Program-made: the position numbers and the translations under genes
Part shown: piece after piece, positions 14,998-23,072 of the stretch
How the letters are laid out: each line of letters starts with the position of its first letter
Numbering within the stretch: the stretch's first letter is position 1
The notes under the pieces: model-generated
Databases searched by the model: none
The model's input: the letters and a program-made list of their open reading frames with translations, nothing else
What the model was told of the DNA's origin: nothing
From: a virus
DNA length: 64,000 bases
Virus record (IMG/VR): IMGVR_UViG_3300038620_000126
Coordinates: 46,247 to 110,246 of that record
Reading direction: 5' to 3' (one strand)

Positions 14998-15585
14998 TTA
15001 AATGTGCAATGTCATGTCTTTAGGAGCTGGTATTTTTCCCCCAAAATAAGGATACAGGTCGTAAGTCAGTAACTTGTCATACCAACTTACAGGAAAATCC
15101 AATTCTTCATAGGATTCAAAATCATTAATATCATTAATATTGAATAATGGTTTGTTTATTCTAATTTTATATACTTTGAATCGAACTTTTTTTACTTCTG
15201 TATTAACTTCTATAACAAAGTTGTAAAGTTCATTAACATTGATACTAGTTAAATATTTATGAATAAAACTGTTACTTAATTCTTTGTTGTAGTAATAAGC
15301 AAATATATCTATTTTGTTGCCATTAGGTCGCCATCCGAATCTAAGAGATTTGTAGTGATGATGAATAAAAGCTACACCAAAAACTTTGTTTATTTGTGTT
15401 AACAAATATTGTTTTTCTTTATTCGAAAAATCAGATAGCACTTTATCACTTATTAAACAGTTTTCATCAAATCTAACAATTTTATGGTATATGAAATTAT
15501 TCTTAAAACTGTCAAGTAAAATTTTAAAGTTTATTTTAGATGAATTTGATCTATGGGTGTGTTCTTTTATAATATGTTTTGACAT
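14998..15585 (-). CDS. hypothetical protein, 195 aa
   Basis: A soluble, Tyr/Phe-rich protein overlapping the end of the sigma-like gene by 19 bases, which indicates translational coupling. A stretch R-F-G-W-R-P-N-G-N-K-I-D-I-F-A-Y-Y-Y near residue 90 looks like paired beta strands. No family recognised. Confidence 0.6.
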   Translation of the reverse strand: MSKHIIKEHTHRSNSSKINFKILLDSFKNNFIYHKIVRFDENCLISDKVLSDFSNKEKQYLLTQINKVFGVAFIHHHYKSLRFGWRPNGNKIDIFAYYYNKELSNSFIHKYLTSINVNELYNFVIEVNTEVKKVRFKVYKIRINKPLFNINDINDFESYEELDFPVSWYDKLLTYDLYPYFGGKIPAPKDMTLHI

Positions 15586-16166
15586 GATTGTTTTAGTGTT
15601 TCTGGTCTTTGTTTCAAAAAAGAATACAAGTTACTTAGCTTTTTAGAGACGGTGCTCTTATCTAAATGAAGTTTTTGAGATATTTCAGTTATCGTATAAT
15701 CGTTTTCAAACATTAAAGATAAAATATATGTAGAATTTTCTATATCAAATTTGGATCCCAAAAGTAATAATGTTAACTTTTCTTTGAATTCATTGTAATA
15801 ATAACTTTCTTCATCTGTTAAATGGTTTTCAAACTCGTTCATTTCAAGTAAAGCGCAGTAAACTGATGCGCTTTTATGTTTCAATACTTTTCTCTTTGTA
15901 CAGACAATAGCCCAGTTAATAAAATTCAACTTTTTCCAGTAATTAATAACATTGTGAAGATTTCCCATAAATTCTAAATAAGCATCACTTGTATCTTCAG
16001 TATTAAAGTTGTAATCTTTACAAATCTTATTTACAACCAAGTTTTTGTTATTATGTGGACTTCCTAGTGCATAATATAATTTGTTAAAGTTTTTATCAGT
16101 TTTTTCAAGTTTATAATTTTCAGCTAATTCATTAATATATTGAATTTTTTCTGTTTTTTTACTCAT
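15567..16166 (-). CDS. sigma-70-like factor, candidate late sigma (gp55 role)
   Basis: A 199-residue protein. Residues 145-185 form a helix-turn-helix of sigma region 4 type (Y-T-I-T-E-I-S-Q-K-L-H-L-D-K-S-T-V-S-K-K-L). Residues 75-120 (D-A-Y-L-E-F-M ... W-K-K-L-N-F-I-N-W-A-I) resemble a reduced sigma region 2. The length is close to the 185 residues of T4 gp55, the sigma that reads TATAAATA late promoters. The abundance of TAAATAAATA boxes upstream of virion genes here fits such a factor. No late box precedes it, as expected for a regulator made earlier. The late-sigma role is inference. Confidence 0.65.
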   Translation of the reverse strand: MSKKTEKIQYINELAENYKLEKTDKNFNKLYYALGSPHNNKNLVVNKICKDYNFNTEDTSDAYLEFMGNLHNVINYWKKLNFINWAIVCTKRKVLKHKSASVYCALLEMNEFENHLTDEESYYYNEFKEKLTLLLLGSKFDIENSTYILSLMFENDYTITEISQKLHLDKSTVSKKLSNLYSFLKQRPETLKQSCQNIL

Positions 16167-16196
16167 TTTTTGTTTTTAAATTATGTGTTTACATGG

Positions 16197-16206
16197 AATA
16201 AATAAA
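16197..16206 (+). promoter_or_regulatory. late-type box AATAAATAAA
   Basis: AATAAATAAA on the plus strand only 5 bases before the ATG at 16212; weaker than other boxes because of the very short spacing. Confidence 0.35.
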
Positions 16207-16211
16207 TTGAT

Positions 16212-16490
16212 ATGATCAAAGTTACAAAAACATATCTAGAAATAAAAGTCTGTAAAACAAAATATAGGCTTTTTCCTGCGTGGGTTAACAGCAAAAGACT
16301 TAAATGGCATGTTGACTTAGAAAGTAGACTTGTTCAGGTTTTAAATGGTAGGATGTGGAAAATACAATTTGATAATGATATACCTAGATTTCTTTATAAA
16401 AACAAAACAGTTTACATTCCCAAAAACCACTATCATAGATTGTTAAAAGGTGATGGGCACCTAGTAATTAAAATAAAAGAAATTAATTAA
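16212..16490 (+). CDS. hypothetical protein, 92 aa
   Basis: A small basic protein with alternating beta-prone segments (K-T-K-Y-R-L-F-P-A-W, G-R-M-W-K-I-Q-F) and a K-I-K-E-I-N end. It is divergent from the sigma-like gene and convergent with the gene at 16494. No family recognised. A small nucleic-acid-binding beta protein is possible but unproven. Confidence 0.6.
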   Translation: MIKVTKTYLEIKVCKTKYRLFPAWVNSKRLKWHVDLESRLVQVLNGRMWKIQFDNDIPRFLYKNKTVYIPKNHYHRLLKGDGHLVIKIKEIN

Positions 16491-16493
16491 CTT

Positions 16494-17372
16494 TTACTTA
16501 TCTTCTGGATAATCAAAGTCATCCAAATCAACATCATAATCCCAATACTTAACCTTATCAAACTTTTCTTTATCTCTTAATAATGTTCTAAACGATTGTG
16601 GAGCATACTTTTTTTGAAAAAATCTACACCACTCATCATGTGGATTACAAAAAGCACTTGCTTCATCTACTTCTTCTGAAAAGGTTACTTTTTGTGGTTG
16701 ATAGCGCGTTGAAATTTTGAATTCTGCAAAACCAGCAGGGGTTACATGTACATCTTCATTTGTGTGTTCAACCTTTTTCATGTACTTGCTGATTTTATCA
16801 ATAAGGAATGGTTCTTCATCTGTTCTGCTTTCAAACCCTATCATATAAACACTTAGTTGGCGAACTTTTTTAAGACTTTTTATATAAATAATATGATCTT
16901 CAAATGGTTTTATAACATTATAAATTTTTTCTGGAAGTTTATCTTTTGGGTTCTTAACTTTTACTAAATATTCATTAAGTGTTTCTGGTACATAACCCTC
17001 ACCAAGTACATGTTCATAATCTTCATAATTATCTTCTTCATCTTCGTCGTCATACATTTTATCATTATATCCAAGGGGTGTGAGTATATCACCACTTCCA
17101 GTTTGTCCAGTATAAAAATCACCAGATGGTGCTTGAACTGGCCCCATACCACCTACATTTGAAAGTGTTGCTTCATATTCACTAAGTTTCTTAGGCAGAC
17201 CTTTTCTATCGGTTTCTGCATATTCTCTAGCTGTATCCATAGATACACCATCTGCTATATTTTTAACTTTTTTAGCTAAGCTATCACTTAATTCATCAAG
17301 ATCCAATTCTCCTTGTTTATAAGCATATACCATTCCAAATAATCTTTGTTGTTCTTTACTCTTTGCTGGCAT
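16494..17372 (-). CDS. DUF3008-like phage protein with capsid-type linker
   Basis: A 292-residue protein. Residues 1-60 (M-P-A-K-S-K-E-Q-Q-R-L-F-G-M-V-Y-A-Y ... K-G-L-P) match the small DUF3008 domain found in T4-like phages. A predicted L-S-E site follows at 63-65, then a linker with GGMGPVQAPS and TGSGD (about 74-95) that closely resembles the linker behind the cleavage site of the capsid protein here. The rest is acidic, then a mixed domain. This arrangement suggests a head-associated protein processed by the prohead protease. A late box overlaps the upstream stop at 17387..17395. Confidence 0.7.
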   Translation of the reverse strand: MPAKSKEQQRLFGMVYAYKQGELDLDELSDSLAKKVKNIADGVSMDTAREYAETDRKGLPKKLSEYEATLSNVGGMGPVQAPSGDFYTGQTGSGDILTPLGYNDKMYDDEDEEDNYEDYEHVLGEGYVPETLNEYLVKVKNPKDKLPEKIYNVIKPFEDHIIYIKSLKKVRQLSVYMIGFESRTDEEPFLIDKISKYMKKVEHTNEDVHVTPAGFAEFKISTRYQPQKVTFSEEVDEASAFCNPHDEWCRFFQKKYAPQSFRTLLRDKEKFDKVKYWDYDVDLDDFDYPEDK

Positions 17373-17385
17373 TAATTACTTTTTT

Positions 17386-18234
17386 TTATTTATTATTTTT
17401 ATTTGATGACAAGTTATTTTCATCTAATTTTGAACTACCTAAATCTCTAGGCTTATCATTATACAATCTATCTTTATATAGGGGATATGGAGTTTCTGCA
17501 ACTTCTGGATCAACAAAAATTCTTGGTTTAATACCATCTTGCATTCTATGGCCAGAGTGTCTAGATTCTGTTGGATCAAAAGATGGTATATAAGATTCTA
17601 CTTCAAAATTAATCTCCATACTGATTTCATCTTCTATTGGATAACTAAACTCAGAACGGGTTTCTCTACTAAAGTCTTCTTGAAGCCCCATTTGAACAGG
17701 GATATTCATGTTTTCAAAATTTATGTAAAACTCTTGAACTTTATAATAATTTCTGTAAATCATTTCAAAAAGTTTAAAAACTTCAATATCTGTATTTGAC
17801 TTTATAGTAAGTGTAAATTGCAAATCAACTGGTAAAATTTTAACATAACTCATATAAGTTTCAAGTTTATATCCTTCATCTTGTTCAATTTCTATAGGTA
17901 CATTAGCACGAGCATATTCATTTGTCAATTTTTCGGAACTTATAGATAAACTGTTTAATGACAATATGCCACGTGGAAGAGCATCAATATTTCCTTCAAC
18001 TTTTTTTGCCATATCTTTATCGCAATAATGCATTTTGTAAAGATTGAAGTTGTTTCTAAGCCAGTTTTCATCTTTTGAAATAGAATAAAAAATAGGAACA
18101 TTAACTTCAACTTCTTTATCTTTCCAAACCTGATAATAAGACATGCGCTGCATGAGTTCAGCAAGCATTCCCACTATTATACTTCTAACAAATATATCGT
18201 CGGAGTTATGTCGCGATAGGTAAGGGTTTGGCAT
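17386..18234 (-). CDS. putative tail completion / sheath stabiliser protein (gp15-like)
   Basis: A 282-residue protein. Features in order: an N-terminal helical part, N-V-P-I-F-Y-S (near 46-52), then L-P-R-G-I-L-S-L-N-S (near 85), I-L-P-V-D-L-Q-F-T-L-T-I-K-S-N (near 133-147), and Y-Y-K-V-Q-E-F-Y-I-N-F-E-N-M-N-I-P (near 163-180). The order of interaction with a bulge, paired strands and a final F-E-V-E-S-Y resembles tail terminator and sheath-stabiliser proteins of T4-like phages (gp15, 272 residues), whose length it matches. The assignment is by pattern only. It is followed within 13 bases by the structural gene read before it at 18245, so the two may be cotranscribed. Confidence 0.45.
   Translation of the reverse strand: MPNPYLSRHNSDDIFVRSIIVGMLAELMQRMSYYQVWKDKEVEVNVPIFYSISKDENWLRNNFNLYKMHYCDKDMAKKVEGNIDALPRGILSLNSLSISSEKLTNEYARANVPIEIEQDEGYKLETYMSYVKILPVDLQFTLTIKSNTDIEVFKLFEMIYRNYYKVQEFYINFENMNIPVQMGLQEDFSRETRSEFSYPIEDEISMEINFEVESYIPSFDPTESRHSGHRMQDGIKPRIFVDPEVAETPYPLYKDRLYNDKPRDLGSSKLDENNLSSNKNNK
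17387..17395 (-). promoter_or_regulatory. late promoter box TAATAAATA
   Basis: TAATAAATA on the minus strand, 14 bases before the ATG at 17372; it overlaps the TAA stop of the gene at 17386..18234. Confidence 0.6.
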
Positions 18235-18244
18235 TTTGTTTATT

Positions 18245-19216
18245 TTAATATTTGAATGAAAGCATTACTAAATTGTCATCATTATTAAGTCTCATATTCA
18301 TAACATGCATTCTGGTTGTAGGCTGTATAGTAATTTCATCGTTGGTAGTATTATAAGCATCAGAATATACATCAAATACACCCCCCGTACTCGTGTCAAT
18401 TTCACTTGATTCAAAAGCACCAGATGCATTAATTAAAACAATATCTTCACTGCTTTCAGGATGACCCATAAGCCAAAATACTTCACCCTTTTCTAAACTT
18501 GTTTTATCAAGTTCAATATACTGTGGGGTTCCTGTTGTGTTTTTTACAAATACAACTCTACCATAGGAATTAGGTTGAATTGAAAGTGCACTTGCAGATG
18601 ATGCTGCACTTGTAACATCAACTACATTAAATTGATTTCCATTAACCTGCCCCCCATTGTTTGACCATATTTCACGCTTTGTAAATTGAACGTTATTTAA
18701 ACGCATAACTTGTGATAAAGTTCCACCATTTGCGGGTGCTTTGTAAAGGTCTAAATTTGGTGATATAGCCTGCATTAATGAATTGAGACTGTTGTTTCCA
18801 GATGGAAAATACATTTCCGCTAAGTAACCAGAACTATCTGAACTGATATTTGTATCAGTTGGATCACCAAATCTTGTTACTCCCTTAATATAGTTGTATT
18901 CCTGTGGATTTTGAGATGACCATTTTCCTTCACTTTGAAAAAACTTCAAAGTTTTTGCTGAACCCATCTCATTAATTTCAAAAGAATTTGTTTGGTTAGT
19001 ATTAATAATTAAAGGTTTGTTGTTTCCTGTGGCATTTATTGTTATACCCCCCTGATTAACACTTATATTCTTAATGGAAAGTTGATTAGAAACTATATCA
19101 AGATTATTTTCAAGATCATTTATATAGTTACTTATAGCTTGAAAATTTGAATTGTAAACATCAGGTATTTGGCTGGCAGATTGTGTTGGATCTAAATTTT
19201 TGAGAGTAATTGGCAT
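18245..19216 (-). CDS. virion structural, fibre-like protein
   Basis: A 323-residue, Asn/Ser/Thr-rich, beta-rich protein without charged clusters. The start contains V-Y-N-S-N-F-Q-A-I-S, an x-N-x-N-F-x-x-I motif also seen near the start of 19311..20411 and 51652..54186, typical of fibre proteins that trimerise from an N-terminal helix. A short coiled segment follows (near 30-50). It is preceded by a late box at 19229..19238. Probably a tail fibre or head decoration; exact role unknown. Confidence 0.6.
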   Translation of the reverse strand: MPITLKNLDPTQSASQIPDVYNSNFQAISNYINDLENNLDIVSNQLSIKNISVNQGGITINATGNNKPLIINTNQTNSFEINEMGSAKTLKFFQSEGKWSSQNPQEYNYIKGVTRFGDPTDTNISSDSSGYLAEMYFPSGNNSLNSLMQAISPNLDLYKAPANGGTLSQVMRLNNVQFTKREIWSNNGGQVNGNQFNVVDVTSAASSASALSIQPNSYGRVVFVKNTTGTPQYIELDKTSLEKGEVFWLMGHPESSEDIVLINASGAFESSEIDTSTGGVFDVYSDAYNTTNDEITIQPTTRMHVMNMRLNNDDNLVMLSFKY

Positions 19217-19228
19217 TGCTTTTTTCTT

Positions 19229-19238
19229 TATTTATTTA
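19229..19238 (-). promoter_or_regulatory. late promoter box TAAATAAATA
   Basis: Exact TAAATAAATA on the minus strand, 12 bases before the ATG at 19216; back to back with the plus-strand box at 19288..19297. Confidence 0.65.
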
Positions 19239-19287
19239 TGTATTTTCTTTAGTTATTTATTTTTTTAAATTTAATGTTTGTATTTTG

Positions 19288-19297
19288 AATAAATATA
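19288..19297 (+). promoter_or_regulatory. late promoter box AATAAATATA
   Basis: AATAAATATA on the plus strand, 13 bases before the TTG start at 19311. Confidence 0.6.
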
Positions 19298-19310
19298 AAA
19301 AACACAAAAA

Positions 19311-20411
19311 TTGTCTACTCCACGCCCCTTTATTATTAATCTTCCAGAAAGAGAAAGCCCCAATGAAGTTGAAAGTATAAATCCACAAGATAGTTATTCA
19401 TTTCTTTTTCAAAGAATAAATGAAAATTTTGAGCGTGTTCAGTTCTCATTAAATGATATAAGAGAATGGCAAAATCTTGCTTACGACTATCAAAATGGCC
19501 CCTTAGGTGTTTTGAACCTTCATTCAGATGTTGATCATTCTGTACCACCTAAAGATTATGATGTTTTAACATGGATTAACAACCAGTGGACTAACTTTAA
19601 TTTACTTAATTTAAATGGTGTTGGAATAGAAGCAAAAACATTAAATCAATTAAACAATGTTGAAACAGTTACACCAAAAGAAAATCAAGTTTTAATATAT
19701 GATCCAGACTTAGCACTTCAACAACAAAATACACTTAGAAATACTGGAACACCTAATAACAACGGCGATGTACTGTACGACGATGGAAATCCAATTCCAG
19801 ACACACTCTCTACAAACCCTAATGATCCAAATTTTGTTCAGCCTTGGATTTCTCGTTACTTACGTTTGTCTGATTTAATAGATGTAACTGCTAATATCAA
19901 CTTAACTGAAAACACATCTTTTGATAAAAATTCAAAACACTTACTTTTCTTTGATCCAACAAGCACTGAAAAACAAAACATAGGTAAAACAACTACAGGT
20001 ATATGGGACACCATTAAAGTTCCAAATTCGCGAATAACTCAAGTTCTTTCATCAGATAATATAAATGGTTTATATTGGTCAGAACTTACAACATCACTTA
20101 CAGGCGCTAAAAAACTATTTGAACTTGAAGATATGCTTCCAAATCCACTTGATATTGGAACAGAATCTTGTGGAACAGATACATTAGAATTCGGTCAAGA
20201 ATATAATCTTAAGGTTGTAGATAATCTTGGAAATGGAACACCATTCTATAAATTCACTTTAGATAATTCTGCACAAAAATGGAAATTAAATCAAAATGAA
20301 CGTTTAGTATTATGTACTAATGATAGATATCATGCAATTGGTGGTATAGAACTTAGTGCTTTTTCAGAAATAAATCTGGATTCATTAGCCGAAATAGTTA
20401 TACAAAATTAA
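19311..20411 (+). CDS. virion structural protein, fibre-like, TTG start
   Basis: A 366-residue protein read from TTG 19311, chosen because it directly follows a late box and an A-rich leader and no ATG lies near. The start has F-Q-R-I-N-E-N-F-E-R-V, the N-x-N-F motif shared with other fibre-like proteins here. The middle has repeated L-x-D-L-I/x-D-V patterns (for example L-R-L-S-D-L-I-D-V) common in phage fibre and needle proteins, and the end is a small beta domain. It is one of the few late genes on the plus strand. Exact role unknown. Confidence 0.65.
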   Translation: MSTPRPFIINLPERESPNEVESINPQDSYSFLFQRINENFERVQFSLNDIREWQNLAYDYQNGPLGVLNLHSDVDHSVPPKDYDVLTWINNQWTNFNLLNLNGVGIEAKTLNQLNNVETVTPKENQVLIYDPDLALQQQNTLRNTGTPNNNGDVLYDDGNPIPDTLSTNPNDPNFVQPWISRYLRLSDLIDVTANINLTENTSFDKNSKHLLFFDPTSTEKQNIGKTTTGIWDTIKVPNSRITQVLSSDNINGLYWSELTTSLTGAKKLFELEDMLPNPLDIGTESCGTDTLEFGQEYNLKVVDNLGNGTPFYKFTLDNSAQKWKLNQNERLVLCTNDRYHAIGGIELSAFSEINLDSLAEIVIQN

Positions 20412-20422
20412 TAAAATATTTG

Positions 20423-20494
20423 TCGAGTGGGCAGGATTCGAACCTGCGTGATCTAGCTCCCAAAGCTAGTGCCTGACCTCTAGGCTACCACTCG
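20423..20494 (-). tRNA. tRNA-Pro (UGG)
   Basis: A full 72-base cloverleaf on the minus strand: 7-bp acceptor (CGAGTGG with CCACTCG), D arm, anticodon stem CTAGC/GCTAG with loop TTTGGGA giving anticodon UGG, T arm with GGTTCGAATCC. CCA is not encoded. It lies between a plus-strand structural gene and a minus-strand internal-protein gene. Confidence 0.93.
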
Positions 20495-20531
20495 TAGAAA
20501 CATTTTTTACATACTAAAATTTTTAAAAACG

Positions 20532-21023
20532 TTATATCATTTTATCAATTTGCTTGTAAAGACTTGGAAATCTTTTATTTATATCAACCAAAAGAGAACG
20601 GTTTAAAGTATTAGAAAATATAGAATCTAAAAACTTAAGTAACTTTTTTTCTTTAGTAGATTCACTTTTAGTGTTTATTATAGTAGCTGCTTTTTTATAT
20701 AAATTTTCACTTTTTCTTCCATCTGGAAGCTCACCATTCATAAATCCATTTACAAACTCATGAAATCCCATATAATCTAACTCATGAAAAAGAACACGAA
20801 GTGCTATAATAGAATATTCATCTAAAGAATTTTTTTGTAAAGCATCAACAACATGTGTTACTTTTTTATACCTATTATCTATGTTTGGCTTGTGAAGTAT
20901 AGTATTGTAATATTTTACTATTTTGTCAACAATATTATTAGATTTAATTTTACTGTTATTTTCATTAATTCCACTTTGACTTTCATTAACAAATTGATTA
21001 AATGTGGGTAGTTTGCTTTTCAT
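20532..21023 (-). CDS. capsid-targeted internal protein, 163 aa
   Basis: Begins MKSKLPTFNQFVNE, a leader of the shared type with a V-N-E cleavage site at residues 12-14; its DNA still resembles the leaders at 9.2 and 10.0 kb. The rest is helical and lysine-rich with no recognised domain. A late box lies at 21039..21047. Its position 9 kb from the main internal-protein cluster shows the family is dispersed among tail genes. Confidence 0.7.
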   Translation of the reverse strand: MKSKLPTFNQFVNESQSGINENNSKIKSNNIVDKIVKYYNTILHKPNIDNRYKKVTHVVDALQKNSLDEYSIIALRVLFHELDYMGFHEFVNGFMNGELPDGRKSENLYKKAATIINTKSESTKEKKLLKFLDSIFSNTLNRSLLVDINKRFPSLYKQIDKMI

Positions 21024-21038
21024 AATCGTTGTTTTTTT

Positions 21039-21047
21039 TATTTATTA
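21039..21047 (-). promoter_or_regulatory. late promoter box TAATAAATA
   Basis: TAATAAATA on the minus strand, 15 bases before the ATG at 21023; its first bases are the TAA stop of the gene at 21045..23051. Confidence 0.6.
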
Positions 21048-23051
21048 GTAATTTCTACCAAACTTAGGTAAATTATATATTGGCTTAGCATTATCTAATA
21101 TCCATGCAAGGTGTGCATCTTTAACAGTGTTATAGTTTAAAAATGTGCTTTGTTTTTCAACCTCAATGGGTTGTTTCATTAATCTTATTGCTGTTTGCCA
21201 AAAGGGACCTGACCATAGTTTCCAACCACTCTCTAAACTGAAACTAAATTTATTAATTTCAACGGTGTTTTCATATATTTGTTTTAATTCAGTGCTTTGT
21301 TCACGAGCTTTAACATCAGGATATGCAGATGGTCTCCATAGCGAAAGTTGCAATTGTTCATAATCGTTTATTATTTGAAAAACCATTGCATACCATTGTT
21401 CTTCTGGAAGTAACTTTTCTCCAATATCCCATGTAAATTCTGAATTGTTTATAAAAGCTTTAACTATTTGTTGCTCAAACAAATAGATTTCTAATCCCAT
21501 TTTGTTATTTATATCACCAAATAGCTTAGACGGAATAACCTGTTGAATGCCGGTTCCTGTAAGATCCGATGGGATATTTACATCAATGTTACGGGTATCA
21601 ACCTCAAGTGTTTTATTATCTGTGTTAATAACTTCAAAGTAATCATTGCTTATACCAAAAAGTTTAATCCAGCCATTTACAGGAAACTTATGATTTTTAT
21701 TTAAGCTAACAACAATTTTTCCATCGTTTTTGGAAATCGAATTTATAAAATCCGACGGAAATTCATTGGGCTTATAATTTTTATTTAGTTCTTGCAATCT
21801 AAACCATGTTGTAAATGTAAGGTTTTGATCCTGATTCAGTGTTGCCTGTTTTTCATATTCAACTACTGGAACAGGTGCTTTAAATTGATTATAAACAGAA
21901 TAGTTTTGATAAACATTTTGGGTTATCGTAGTGTAGTTATTAATTAAGTGTTCATTAGTTATAACTAAATTATCTTCAACTGCACTTCTTTGTATAGTTT
22001 TTGAAAATGTTTCAATTTCTTGCTGTTTGGGGTTTGTAACATCTTCAATTTCTTCTGTTTTTTCTGGCTCTACAACATCTTCAGTTCCTGTTGTCTTTTC
22101 ATCAAGAAAATCTAAAACATTTTCGGGTTTTTTAACATTAGAACGTTCTTCATATTTCTTACAACTAAGTTTCCACCACCCTGGTTGAAGCATAAGCCAT
22201 CTATATAAATAAACTGATGTAACTTCATAGAGTCTGTTATTTAAGCTTGCATATATAAAGTCATGACGATTAGGCTGAGCACCAGCACCAAACACTTCTT
22301 GAAAATAATTATATTCTATTAAAAGCTCTAACTCCCCTTCAAAATCAATTCCAAAAGGATTAAAATTAAAACGGGATTCTGGGTACTCATTACTATCCGT
22401 TAAAACACGTATACATTGATTTTCAACGGTTTCATAAATACCATACTGTTTTAATATGTTATCTGTACTTTGGGCATCTGGCTCAACTTTAAAGTAAGAA
22501 ACATCTAAGCCATACATTTTATTTGTAAAATTGTTCAATGTTTGCCAACTATCCACAAAGCATTGAACATCATCAGGTTCTATTTTATTCATCTCTCCTA
22601 TTTCAATGGTTTGATCACCGAATACCAACGTATCAGTACAATCAACATAATAGCCACATGATATACATTCGTTTGGCTTTTCTGGTGGAACTTCTGGTTT
22701 ATCTTTGTTTAGTGTTTCTGCATCAATTTCATACGAATCCAATGTAAGTTCACCCGATAGGTTTTGCTTAAGAAGAATTTTAATTTCTAAATAAAACTTT
22801 TTACCTGTAAAATTAATGTTATAAAGTTTATAAAGTGGAATCCATGTTGAAAAGAAGTTATTATCCCATGAATATCGAAACTCAAAATTAAAAATTTCTT
22901 CTGGATTACTTAATGTTTTACCGTTTTTATCACTAAAATTAAACTTAATATCTTTAAATACTTTAATTGAATTAAAAGGTTCCTCAAATCCAAAAATAAA
23001 TTTATCACCTGTTTCTACAAACTTAACATTAAAGTTTATTTGTTTTATCAA
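21045..23051 (-). CDS. large virion structural protein, TTG start
   Basis: A 668-residue protein starting at TTG 23051 right after a late box. The N-terminal 110 residues look like a beta-sandwich. A Cys-bearing segment C-I-S-C-G-Y-Y-V-D-C (near 132-141) follows, then a Trp/Tyr-rich domain (Y-R-W-L-M-L-Q-P-G-W-W-K-L near 285), an acidic Glu/Pro/Thr linker (near 310-345) and a C-terminal beta domain with E-Q-W-Y-A-M-V-F-Q. It resembles tail or baseplate-associated proteins of large phages but no specific family can be named. Confidence 0.6.
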   Translation of the reverse strand: MIKQINFNVKFVETGDKFIFGFEEPFNSIKVFKDIKFNFSDKNGKTLSNPEEIFNFEFRYSWDNNFFSTWIPLYKLYNINFTGKKFYLEIKILLKQNLSGELTLDSYEIDAETLNKDKPEVPPEKPNECISCGYYVDCTDTLVFGDQTIEIGEMNKIEPDDVQCFVDSWQTLNNFTNKMYGLDVSYFKVEPDAQSTDNILKQYGIYETVENQCIRVLTDSNEYPESRFNFNPFGIDFEGELELLIEYNYFQEVFGAGAQPNRHDFIYASLNNRLYEVTSVYLYRWLMLQPGWWKLSCKKYEERSNVKKPENVLDFLDEKTTGTEDVVEPEKTEEIEDVTNPKQQEIETFSKTIQRSAVEDNLVITNEHLINNYTTITQNVYQNYSVYNQFKAPVPVVEYEKQATLNQDQNLTFTTWFRLQELNKNYKPNEFPSDFINSISKNDGKIVVSLNKNHKFPVNGWIKLFGISNDYFEVINTDNKTLEVDTRNIDVNIPSDLTGTGIQQVIPSKLFGDINNKMGLEIYLFEQQIVKAFINNSEFTWDIGEKLLPEEQWYAMVFQIINDYEQLQLSLWRPSAYPDVKAREQSTELKQIYENTVEINKFSFSLESGWKLWSGPFWQTAIRLMKQPIEVEKQSTFLNYNTVKDAHLAWILDNAKPIYNLPKFGRNY

Positions 23052-23061
23052 AGTTTTTTCT

Positions 23062-23072
23062 TATTTATTTTA
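23062..23072 (-). promoter_or_regulatory. late promoter box TAAAATAAATA
   Basis: TAAAATAAATA on the minus strand, 10 bases before the TTG start at 23051; it includes the TAA stop of the gene at 23065..24216. Confidence 0.55.
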
